NCBI GenBank assembly: GCA_902772745.1
Contig: CACYBV010000389.1
Coordinates: 1-10,572 of the forward strand
Direction of reading: 5' to 3'
Source: an uncultured Eubacteriales bacterium
GTDB taxonomy: Bacteria; Bacillota; Clostridia; Lachnospirales; Lachnospiraceae
DNA: 10,572 bases
Positions 1-6,332 of the stretch are shown here, one piece after another. The notes under the pieces are model-generated. The model did no database searches, was not told where the DNA came from, and worked only from the letters and a program-made list of their open reading frames with translations. Both the position numbers and the translations under genes were made by a program. The first letter of the stretch is position 1; every line of letters starts with the position of its first letter.

Positions 1-119
1 AAGCCCCTGAAATTCCTGCCGAAAAAAACCTCCAGCTCCTCCTGGTTCAGGACTGCCGAAGAGGACAGTTTCACTTTGACCGCCAGCTGATAACCGCGTT
101 TTTTCGCTTTAATCTTCAT
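1..119 (-). CDS. Start of an unrecognised protein, cut by the window edge
   Basis: About 39 codons of an open frame run off the left edge. The start is the ATG at 117-119, preceded by GGAG at 128-131 with an 8-base spacer, and a promoter lies further upstream. The visible N-terminus begins MKIKAKKRGYQLAV and continues with a Lys-rich, amphipathic stretch, then LNQEELEVFF and GRNFRG. There is no signal peptide, membrane segment or cysteine motif in what is visible. I do not recognise the family. It is separated from the zinc-ribbon gene by a terminator and has its own promoter, so it is an independent transcription unit. Confidence is for a real gene, not for a function. Confidence 0.7.
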   Translation of the reverse strand, partial: MKIKAKKRGYQLAVKVKLSSSAVLNQEELEVFFGRNFRG

Positions 120-184
120 AGCACCATCTCCACACCGGCGATATATTTATTTTCACCAATTATAAGCGTGGCATATTTTAAATT

Positions 185-213
185 ATTATACATTATGCAG
201 AAGTCATTTGCAA
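185..213 (-). promoter_or_regulatory. Sigma-A-type promoter for the left-edge gene
   Basis: On the minus strand the -35 box TTGCAA (208-213) is followed by exactly 17 bases and a perfect -10 box TATAAT (185-190). A second TATAAT at 159-164 has no usable -35. The start codon of the left-edge gene is about 65 bases further on. The surrounding DNA is very AT-rich compared with the genes. Predicted only. Confidence 0.6.
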
Positions 214-222
214 GTAAAAACG

Positions 223-277
223 CAATAAAATAAGGTTCCCGCACGAAGCATCTGAAGGAGTGCTTCATACGGAAACC
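223..277 (-). terminator. Rho-independent terminator after the zinc-ribbon gene
   Basis: Arms at 261-277 and 234-250 pair over 17 positions around a 10-base loop. On the minus strand every position pairs, three as G-U. Read on the plus strand those three become A-C mismatches, so the structure is built for minus-strand RNA. The U-rich run UUAUUUUAUU follows directly (224-233). It lies about 20 bases past the stop of the gene ending at 299. Confidence 0.85.
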
Positions 278-298
278 CTTTATTATCCTGTCGGAAAC

Positions 299-1015
299 TC
301 ATAAATCCTCTAAGATCGGGATTGCCAGGAAAACCGTTACGATGACAAATGTCAGCGCGATAATGCTGCAGACCATACCTGCTACAGAATTGCCGTTATG
401 TTTTCCCTTCCTGCTGCGGTATCTCAGCGAGGAACTCAGCCCAACGATACTCAGAATCAGGCCCGGAATCATTAAGATGAAACCGATAACTGTCTGAACG
501 AGCAGAAACCGGTATTCGCTCGTGTAGACCCTTCGGCTGTAAGCGTAAGAAGAGTAAGTAGTGTACTTCTGCGGATCCGCAATCGTCATAATCAGGAGCG
601 AAATCCATCCGAGCGTCGAAAAAACGAGCGCCACGATTCCGCGGCTTCTTGCCGCGGAAGAATAGTTCTCCAGCCGTTGTTCCTCGGAAATCCCGGGGTT
701 TCTATGCACAGGCGGTACGTAGGGCTGGTTATTTACCACATAGACCGTCGGCTGCGGAGGGGGTGTCGGCGTCTGGACATATACGGTCGGAGGCGGGGTC
801 GGGGTCTGGACATATACCGTCGGAGGGGTCGCCGGCTGCGGCGCCCGGTTCGTTGTTTCCCGGTACCGCTCGGCGAGATCATAATGCGAGTCCCCGGTCA
901 GCGGCTTCGCAGGTTCGAGCTCATAATCTGTAATGTTTTCATTGAACTGTGTTCCGCAGTACTGACAGGCTGCAGAGCCGTCACGAATCTCTTTTCCGCA
1001 CACTGGACAGAACAT
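299..1015 (-). CDS. Zinc-ribbon protein with proline-rich repeats and three membrane helices (DUF4190-like)
   Basis: 238 residues. The N-terminus is a zinc ribbon with cysteines C3, C6, C17 and C20 (CPVC, then CQYC). Residues about 58-105 are a proline-rich linker with two tandem copies of an 11-residue unit (TVYVQTPTPP core) and a degenerate third. Three hydrophobic helices follow at about 126-146, 170-193 and 210-235. The small-residue helix pattern, with a basic loop RYRSRKGKHNG between helices two and three, recalls DUF4190-type membrane domains; that resemblance is from memory. The start is ATG, with AGGAGG at 1023-1028 and a 7-base spacer. The gene has its own promoter and terminator, so it is probably monocistronic. 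The likely product is a membrane protein with a cytoplasmic zinc ribbon; the partner and process are unknown. Confidence 0.85.
   Translation of the reverse strand: MFCPVCGKEIRDGSAACQYCGTQFNENITDYELEPAKPLTGDSHYDLAERYRETTNRAPQPATPPTVYVQTPTPPPTVYVQTPTPPPQPTVYVVNNQPYVPPVHRNPGISEEQRLENYSSAARSRGIVALVFSTLGWISLLIMTIADPQKYTTYSSYAYSRRVYTSEYRFLLVQTVIGFILMIPGLILSIVGLSSSLRYRSRKGKHNGNSVAGMVCSIIALTFVIVTVFLAIPILEDL
771..836 (-). repeat. 33-base tandem repeat encoding the TVYVQTPTPP unit
   Basis: Two direct copies begin at 771 and 804, a period of 33 bases or 11 codons. Their first 23 bases differ at one position; the remainder has diverged. A weaker third copy lies just above 738-770 in coding terms (TVYV followed by NNQP). 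The repeat lies wholly within the proline-rich linker of the zinc-ribbon membrane protein and keeps the reading frame, so copy number could vary without breaking the gene. Confidence 0.75.
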
Positions 1016-1054
1016 ATGTCGCCCTCCTGAAATAATATAAGTTAATCTGATATC

Positions 1055-1082
1055 AGTATAACATGAAACGCTCAGAATGCAA
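1055..1082 (-). promoter_or_regulatory. Extended -10 promoter for the zinc-ribbon gene
   Basis: On the minus strand TATACT (1055-1060) is preceded by TG plus one base, an extended -10. A weak -35, TTGCAT, lies at 1077-1082 with a 16-base spacer. It falls in the 87-base gap between cca and the zinc-ribbon gene, about 40 bases ahead of the start codon. No terminator is visible for cca, so some read-through is likely as well. Confidence 0.5.
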
Positions 1083-1102
1083 GAAACATTTTTCTCACTG
1101 TT

Positions 1103-2368
1103 TTATGAAAGCGCCTCCGATTCCCGCACGATCCATAGAAGCGCTTCCTTTGTATTCAGCGCGGGTTCTGTAAGCACCCTGTCCAAAAGTGTCCGGAGCA
1201 TTTCGCCGAGCGCCTTTCCGGGTTTTATGCCAAGCGCGATCAGGTCGTTTCCGGTCAGGGCCAGTTCAGAAAGGCAGGTACATTCACCGCGCTTCAGAAT
1301 GCCCTGATATGCGTCAAAAACCACCTTTAAATCCCTTTGGCCCATGTCTTTCGGATCAATGCTCCTGAAAAAAAAAAGAAGCGGGAAATTCTCCTTTCCC
1401 GTGCGGGAAAGGAGGCGCCTCATAAGCGCCGGGTCCGAAGGCAGGGGTTCTTCCGAAAAGCGTATCAGGTACAGCACCTGTTCACGGGTATGATTGTCGA
1501 ATTTCAATGCCCGAAGCCTCTGGTCAGCCAGTTTTACGGATGCTTCCACGCTCAGTTTTTCCGCATGCCGGATCAGGTCAAAAAGCATGGGCAGCCTGAG
1601 TGTTGGGGATTCACCGATTTTCCACAGGGATCTGATCCGCTCCGCGGTCTGATCCGCCTGTTCCCCCGAAAGCGCCGCCGAAAGTTCCGGAAAAAACGCG
1701 GAAAGCGCGCCGATTTCCTGCAGCAGGAGAATCTTTTCCGGATGTTCCGACAAAAGCGTCTTCATGAACTCCTCGCGGATACGTTCTGCGGAAACAAGGC
1801 GGAGATTTGCCGAAAGTTCCTTCGCAGCCTGAAGCGTATTTTCCTCGCAGTCAAATCCAAGCCGCGCGGAAAAACGCACAAGCCGGAGGATCCGGAGTGC
1901 ATCCTCCAGGAAGCGCTCCCGGGGCACGCCGACCGCCCGGATCACGCCCCGCCGAAGGTCTTCCATTCCCCCGTACAGGTCCACGATTCCCGTCCGCTCG
2001 CTGTAAGCCATCGCGTTGATTGTGAAATCCCGTCTGAGAAGGTCCTCGGAAAGCCGGTCCGTAAAAGCAACACTGTCCGGGTGCCGCCCGTCCGAGTAGC
2101 TTCCGTCGACCCGGAAGGTCGTGACCTCATAACCGGTTTTTCGGATCATCACGGTCACTGTCCCGTGCTTCGTCCCCGTGTCTATGCAGCGCGGAAAAAG
2201 CGCCTTTACCTCTTCGGGCAGGGCGCTTGTCGTGATATCCCAGTCTTTCGGTGTTTTTCCGAGAACGGAGTCCCGGATACAGCCGCCTACGGCATAAGCT
2301 TCATAGCCCTGCGCCTCAAGAACTGTGATAATATGTTTTACATTTTCCGGCAAATGGATTTTCTGCAT
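1103..2368 (-). CDS. cca: CCA-adding tRNA nucleotidyltransferase (class II)
   Basis: 421 residues. Adds or repairs the 3'-terminal CCA of tRNAs from CTP and ATP without a nucleic acid template. The head domain has the polymerase-beta-like signature VGGCIRDSVLG (27-37), then DWD with catalytic D42 and D44. Next come the flexible-loop region FRVDGSYSDGRHPD (86-98) and RRDFTINAMAY (112-122). EDALRILRLVRFSARLGF (155-172) is the usual start of the neck. The rest is a helical body and tail; no HD phosphohydrolase motif is seen. The length suits bacterial members (roughly 400). An in-frame ATG at 2398 would add 10 residues and overlap the upstream stop; the ATG at 2368 with GGAAAG upstream fits the family start better. 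It lies 19 bases after the LRR zinc-ribbon gene, probably co-transcribed. Confidence 0.95.
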   Translation of the reverse strand: MQKIHLPENVKHIITVLEAQGYEAYAVGGCIRDSVLGKTPKDWDITTSALPEEVKALFPRCIDTGTKHGTVTVMIRKTGYEVTTFRVDGSYSDGRHPDSVAFTDRLSEDLLRRDFTINAMAYSERTGIVDLYGGMEDLRRGVIRAVGVPRERFLEDALRILRLVRFSARLGFDCEENTLQAAKELSANLRLVSAERIREEFMKTLLSEHPEKILLLQEIGALSAFFPELSAALSGEQADQTAERIRSLWKIGESPTLRLPMLFDLIRHAEKLSVEASVKLADQRLRALKFDNHTREQVLYLIRFSEEPLPSDPALMRRLLSRTGKENFPLLFFFRSIDPKDMGQRDLKVVFDAYQGILKRGECTCLSELALTGNDLIALGIKPGKALGEMLRTLLDRVLTEPALNTKEALLWIVRESEALS

Positions 2369-2387
2369 CGCTTTCTTTCCGTCCGGC

Positions 2388-3383
2388 TTACCATTCATAA
2401 TCGTTCGCAGCCTGAATCGAGTCTCCGAGCACATACGGAAGATCGTTGTTGACAGCCGTATAGTAGCCGGTCGAGCCATCCGTCACAATGAAGACCGGTA
2501 TGCCCGCATTGTCAAAGCAGTGCTCTCCGAGTTCTGTCATGGAACCAGGAATGACAACCGCTCTCAGATTCCTGCAGTAAGTGAAGGCATACGGGCCGAA
2601 GCTTACGACACCCTCCGGTATATCGATTGCGATCAGGTGGTCGCAGTTCGCAAAAGCCGCCTCCCCGATTGCCGTGAGCGGAACTCCTTCGATCGTATCC
2701 GGAAGTTCGATCACTTCATCGTCACTGTAGCATTTCTGAAGCGTGGCTGCACCGTCCGAAATCAGGTATATCATTCCGCCGTATTCGATCTCGACGCCCT
2801 CCGGAATCGGCGCGTCCGGTTCCGTTTCGGTGTCGTCGGTTTCAGCAGCCTGCGTGTCTTCTGTATCGCCGTCCTCCGGGTTTTCCGTATTTTCGGAATC
2901 CGTATCGCTCTCCGAAGAAAACTCTTCCGCCGGGCTGTCCGTTTCCTCCGGACTTTCCGTATCTTCAGCGGTCGGTTCCTCCGGGCTTTCCGTCGGAAGC
3001 GGGTCCGAAGGCTCCTCCCAGGTGAAGTCCTCGCGCTCCGTGCGGGAGGCGGACTGGGTGTTTTCCGGAGTCGCCTGCGGATTGATGATGATCCGCTGGT
3101 TTTTCTTCTGGATCTGGTATACCAGTACCGCAAGCACGGCAAAAATAGCCCCCGCGAGGATGATCAGCGCAATCACCCACGGGCGCTGCTTCTGCGGAAG
3201 CTTCCGCTCCGCTTCTGCTTTCGGTGTTGTCGGCGCCGCGTCAAAATTCTCGTCCCGGGGCCGGACGGCCTCCTCTTTCAGATCATCTTCCCTTTTCGGA
3301 ACATGCAGGAAGATTTTCTGTCCGCAGTAATTGCAGAAAACCGAGTCATCACGGATATAGGCGCCGCATTTCTGGCATCTCAC
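2388..3383 (-). CDS. Membrane protein with zinc ribbon, acidic linker and leucine-rich repeats
   Basis: 331 residues from a GTG start with AGGGAG at 3392-3397 and no ATG in frame nearby. Residues 3-20 form a zinc ribbon (C3, C6, C17, C20) and about 24-68 a charged linker. A single membrane helix at about 69-90 has basic residues on both sides. Residues about 115-195 are low complexity and rich in Glu, Asp, Ser, Thr and Pro. The C-terminus (about 225-300) holds BspA/LRR_5-type repeats: LPDTIEGVPLTAIGEAAFANC, then LIAIDIPEGVVSFGPYAFTYC, then VVIPGSMTELGEHCF. The likely topology is a cytoplasmic zinc ribbon, one helix, and an extracellular acidic stalk with a small LRR domain. That orientation is inferred. 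No signal peptide or sortase motif. Function unknown; possibly a sensor or a surface-binding protein. Probably co-transcribed with cca, which starts 19 bases downstream. Confidence 0.88.
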   Translation of the reverse strand: MRCQKCGAYIRDDSVFCNYCGQKIFLHVPKREDDLKEEAVRPRDENFDAAPTTPKAEAERKLPQKQRPWVIALIILAGAIFAVLAVLVYQIQKKNQRIIINPQATPENTQSASRTEREDFTWEEPSDPLPTESPEEPTAEDTESPEETDSPAEEFSSESDTDSENTENPEDGDTEDTQAAETDDTETEPDAPIPEGVEIEYGGMIYLISDGAATLQKCYSDDEVIELPDTIEGVPLTAIGEAAFANCDHLIAIDIPEGVVSFGPYAFTYCRNLRAVVIPGSMTELGEHCFDNAGIPVFIVTDGSTGYYTAVNNDLPYVLGDSIQAANDYEW

Positions 3384-3439
3384 GTCATCTTCTCCCTGAG
3401 TACAGCTGTTTATACCGGTCCCGAAACAACCGTACTCCC

Positions 3440-3530
3440 GTCATTCCGGCCGAAAACCGCAGGCCGAAACGGAGAAATCCCATAATAGACGGCAATTCCT
3501 GCCGGATGGGGTTTCTCCGTTCAGGCCGGT
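3440..3530 (+). repeat. REP-like palindromic intergenic repeat, full copy
   Basis: This fills most of the 156-base gap between proS and the LRR zinc-ribbon gene. It starts GTCATTCCGG. Positions 3468-3483 pair with 3506-3521 over 16 consecutive positions (one G-U on the plus strand). A nested 5-base stem sits at 3490-3494/3500-3504, and CCGGCC/GGCCGG caps lie at 3446-3451/3524-3529 with a 16-base bulge on the left. No U-run follows on either strand, so it is not a standard terminator. The first 40 bases match the element after dnaB at 27 positions by hand alignment without gaps. Confidence 0.65.
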
Positions 3531-3539
3531 ATTTCTGCA

Positions 3540-4973
3540 TCAATATGCACGGCCCCAGTAGACCATCTTTTTCGCAGGCTTCCCGCAGCAGACGCACACA
3601 TCCGAAATCTGTTCCTGCTCAAAAGGCATGCAGCGGCTCGTCGCCGCAAGGTCTTCCTTGATTTTGTCTTCGCAGGCCCGATCACCGCACCACATCGCTT
3701 TGACAAAGCCGGGCTTATTCTCTATGATTTCCCGCAGTTCGTCATAATCCGCCGCCGTATAGGTATGGGTATCTTTATGGACGCGCGCACGCTCCAGCAT
3801 GTCATGCTGAATCGTCTGAAGAAGTTCATCAATGGTATCCACGATCACATCAAGCGCGCATTCGGTCTTTTCTCCGTTGTCGCGGCGCACAAGGACCGCC
3901 TTGCCCTGATCGAGGTCTCTCGGTCCGATCTCCACGCGGACCGGGATTCCGCGCATCTCGCATTCGGCGAATTTGTAACCCGGGGATTTGTCCGTGTCGT
4001 CGAGCTTTACAGAGAAGCGCGCCGCGAGTTTTTCCCTGATCTCCGCTGCCTTCTCCATGACGCCCGGCTTATGAGCCGCAACCGGAACGATCATGACCTG
4101 GGTCGGTGCAATCCGCGGCGGAAGCACAAGCCCGTTGTCGTCGCCGTGCACCATGATGATCGCACCGATCAGTCTCGTGGAAACGCCCCAGGAAGTCTGG
4201 TGCATGTATTTCAGCTGGTTGTCCTTATCCGTGAACTGCATACCGAAGGCCCTGGCAAATCCGTCGCCGAAGTTGTGCGAAGTTCCGGACTGCAGCGCTT
4301 TCCCGTCGTGCATCATCGCTTCGATTGTGTATGTCGCGACCGCGCCTGCGAATTTTTCCTTATCGGTTTTCTGCCCCTTGATGACCGGAATCGCCAGCAC
4401 TTCCTCACAGAAATCGGCGTAAAGATTCAGCATCTGAATTGTCCGCTCTTCGGCTTCCTCCGCACTTGCATGCACCGTATGGCCTTCCTGCCACAAAAAT
4501 TCCCTGGAACGGAGGAAGGGCCGGGTTTCTTTTTCCCAGCGCACAACCGAGCACCACTGGTTGTAAAGCCGCGGCAGATCACGATACGAATGAACATCCT
4601 TTGCATAGAAATCGCAGAACAGGGTCTCGGAAGTCGGACGGACGCACATTCTTTCCTGAAGCTGTTCGCCGCCGCCATAGGTGACCCAGGCGACTTCCGG
4701 CGCAAAGCCCTCGACATGATCCTTTTCCTTCTGCAGCAGGCTCTCCGGGATCAGAAGCGGCATGTATACGTTCTCAACGCCGGTCGCCTTGAACCTCTTA
4801 TCCATTTCCTTCTGGATATTTTCCCAGAGCGCGTAGCCGGCAGGTTTGATGACCATGAATCCCTTGACGGACGCATAATCCATGAGCTCTGCTTTTTTTA
4901 CGATGTCTGTGTACCACTGCGCGAAATCCACATCCCGTGATGTGATCGCTTCCACTTTTTTCTTGTCTGCCAT
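3540..4973 (-). CDS. proS: Prolyl-tRNA synthetase, short archaeal/eukaryote-like type
   Basis: 477 residues; charges tRNA-Pro with proline in the cytoplasm. The class II catalytic core contains RPTSET (112-117), motif 2 around VRWEKETRPFLRSREFLWQEGH (144-165), and motif 3 from GVSTRLIGAIIMVHGDD to LPPRIAPTQV (263-293). The anticodon-binding domain runs from about 294 to 390. The C-terminal zinc-binding domain has candidate ligands C429, C434, C460/C462 and C463, and the chain ends WGRAY; the terminal Tyr is typical of this ProRS subtype. The editing (INS) domain of the long bacterial ProRS is absent. The ATG at 4971-4973 has AAGGA about 7 bases upstream. The 80-base gap to metK shows no T-box or clear promoter; probably read from upstream. 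Confidence 0.96.
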   Translation of the reverse strand: MADKKKVEAITSRDVDFAQWYTDIVKKAELMDYASVKGFMVIKPAGYALWENIQKEMDKRFKATGVENVYMPLLIPESLLQKEKDHVEGFAPEVAWVTYGGGEQLQERMCVRPTSETLFCDFYAKDVHSYRDLPRLYNQWCSVVRWEKETRPFLRSREFLWQEGHTVHASAEEAEERTIQMLNLYADFCEEVLAIPVIKGQKTDKEKFAGAVATYTIEAMMHDGKALQSGTSHNFGDGFARAFGMQFTDKDNQLKYMHQTSWGVSTRLIGAIIMVHGDDNGLVLPPRIAPTQVMIVPVAAHKPGVMEKAAEIREKLAARFSVKLDDTDKSPGYKFAECEMRGIPVRVEIGPRDLDQGKAVLVRRDNGEKTECALDVIVDTIDELLQTIQHDMLERARVHKDTHTYTAADYDELREIIENKPGFVKAMWCGDRACEDKIKEDLAATSRCMPFEQEQISDVCVCCGKPAKKMVYWGRAY

Positions 4974-5000
4974 ATGTGATTCCTTTTCTGTATTTACTGT

Positions 5001-5040
5001 ATTTCAACCCGGAGGGGATTCCCTCTATGACGGGATGTCC
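5001..5040 (+). repeat. Partial REP-like repeat between metK and proS
   Basis: The plus strand reads CCCGGAGGGGATTCCC, then CTCTATGACGGG. It resembles the 3' half of the element at 3440-3530 (CGGAG, purines, ATCCC, ATA, then GACGG). It folds as CCCG/CGGG (5008-5011/5031-5034) stacked on GAGGG/CCCTC (5012-5016/5021-5025), with a 5-base bulge. No U-run follows on the minus strand, so termination is doubtful. Membership in the repeat family is by eye. Confidence 0.4.
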
Positions 5041-5053
5041 ATCAATCTTCCGC

Positions 5054-6247
5054 TTACAAAAGCGCCCTGATCTCCTCCACCTTATCCAGCTTTTCCCACG
5101 GAAGCTCGACATCGGTCCTTCCGAAATGCCCGTAGGCCGCGGTTTTCTTATATATCGGCCGCCGAAGATCGAGCATTTTGATAATGCCGGCCGGCCGAAG
5201 GTCAAAAATTTTCCGGATGATCTCAATGATCCGGTCATCGTCGATCTTCCCGGTGCCGTAGGTATCCACGCTGATCGAAACCGGATGCGCAACGCCGATC
5301 GCATAGGCAAGTTCGATCTCGATACGGTCCGCAACGCCCGCCGCGACCAGGTTCTTCGCCGCGTAACGCGCCGCATAAGCCGCCGAACGGTCCACCTTGG
5401 TCGGGTCTTTTCCGGAGAAGGCACCGCCGCCGTGATGCGCCATGCCGCCGTAAGTATCGACGATAATTTTGCGGCCTGTAAGCCCCGAATCGCCCTGCGG
5501 TCCGCCGATTACAAATCGGCCGGTCGGGTTGATGAGATAGCGCGTGTTTTCGTCCGCCATGCCTTCGGGAATGATCGGATCAATCACATATTTCCGGATA
5601 TCTCTGCGGATTTCCGAAAGCTCTGCTTTCTCGTCATGCTGTGTTGACACGACGACGGTATCAATACGGTACGGCCGGTGATTTTCATCGTATTCCACAG
5701 TCACCTGCGCCTTGCCGTCCGGCCGCAGGTAGGGAATTGTCCCGTCCTTCCGGACTCTTGCGAGCTCGCGTACAATGCGGTTTGCGATCGCGATCGGATA
5801 AGGCATATACTCCGGCGTCTCATTGCAGGCATATCCGAACATCATGCCCTGGTCTCCGGCGCCGATCCGGTCAAGTTCCGAATCCGACATGCTTCCTTCT
5901 TTGGTTTCCAGTGCATTATCCACGCCGAGCGCAATATCCGCGCTCTGTTCGTCAATTGCGGTCAGCACTGCGCAGGTATCGCCGTCAAATCCGAATTTCG
6001 CGCGGTTGTAGCCGATCCCGTTGACCGTCTCACGCACCAGTTTCTGAATGTCCACGTAGGCATTCGTCGTGATTTCCCCCATCACCAGCACGAGGCCTGT
6101 CGTGCAGCAGCATTCGCAGGCCACGCGGCTCATCGGATCCTCTGCGATCAAAGCATCCAGAATCGCATCCGAAATCTGGTCGCAGATTTTATCCGGATGA
6201 CCTTCTGTCACTGATTCCGATGTAAATAAAAAATGTCCTTTTTGCAT
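5054..6247 (-). CDS. metK: S-adenosylmethionine synthetase
   Basis: 397 residues. Makes S-adenosylmethionine from methionine and ATP, releasing phosphate and pyrophosphate, with Mg and K ions; a cytoplasmic homotetramer in this family. The sequence shows FTSESVTEGHPDK (8-20) near the N-terminus, the ATP-site signature GAGDQGMMFGYA (129-140), and the glycine-rich signature GGGAFSGKDPTKVDRSAAY (273-291). Length is normal for bacteria. The chosen ATG at 6245-6247 has TTGGAG six bases upstream. A TTG four codons earlier lies on top of that ribosome site and is unlikely to be used. The 85-base gap to dnaB contains a REP-like element but no SAM riboswitch. It is followed 80 bases later by proS. Confidence 0.97.
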   Translation of the reverse strand: MQKGHFLFTSESVTEGHPDKICDQISDAILDALIAEDPMSRVACECCCTTGLVLVMGEITTNAYVDIQKLVRETVNGIGYNRAKFGFDGDTCAVLTAIDEQSADIALGVDNALETKEGSMSDSELDRIGAGDQGMMFGYACNETPEYMPYPIAIANRIVRELARVRKDGTIPYLRPDGKAQVTVEYDENHRPYRIDTVVVSTQHDEKAELSEIRRDIRKYVIDPIIPEGMADENTRYLINPTGRFVIGGPQGDSGLTGRKIIVDTYGGMAHHGGGAFSGKDPTKVDRSAAYAARYAAKNLVAAGVADRIEIELAYAIGVAHPVSISVDTYGTGKIDDDRIIEIIRKIFDLRPAGIIKMLDLRRPIYKKTAAYGHFGRTDVELPWEKLDKVEEIRALL

Positions 6248-6281
6248 ACTGTTCTCCAATGTTTTATCTTAACCCGTATAA

Positions 6282-6322
6282 GATCCCCCGGTTTCGGGCT
6301 TCGCCCTCCGCTCGGGATGACA
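6282..6322 (-). repeat. REP-like repeat between dnaB and metK
   Basis: On the minus strand it reads TGTCATCCCGAGCGGAGG, then GCGAAGCCCGAAACC, then GGGGGATC. It contains GGGC/GCCC (6296-6299/6303-6306) with a 3-base loop, and outer ATCCC/GGGAT arms at 6283-6287/6314-6318. It begins 11 bases past the dnaB stop. No U-run follows. The GTCATYCCG...GGATC form resembles a repeat I remember as widely dispersed in many bacterial genomes; that is memory, not a search. Confidence 0.6.
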
Positions 6323-6332
6323 GGTAATATTC

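Noticed and set aside
2369..2479. N-terminal extensions of the CCA enzyme up to 37 residues
   Set aside because: They overlap the end of the upstream gene, have weak ribosome sites and add residues not typical of the family.
1337..4940. Long plus-strand open frames opposite cca, the LRR gene and proS (371, 386 and 391 codons)
   Set aside because: They lie antisense to genes with clear family motifs, have Arg/His/Phe-rich compositions typical of GC-rich shadow frames, lack good ribosome sites and show no domain pattern.
4974..5053. A T-box leader for proS, or a SAM riboswitch ahead of metK (6248-6332)
   Set aside because: Both gaps are too short (80 and 85 bases) and lack the conserved T-box or SAM-riboswitch motifs; they contain REP-like stems instead.
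6248..6259. Four extra residues on MetK from a TTG start
   Set aside because: The TTG overlaps the TTGGAG ribosome site of the ATG at 6247, and the family starts close to that ATG.
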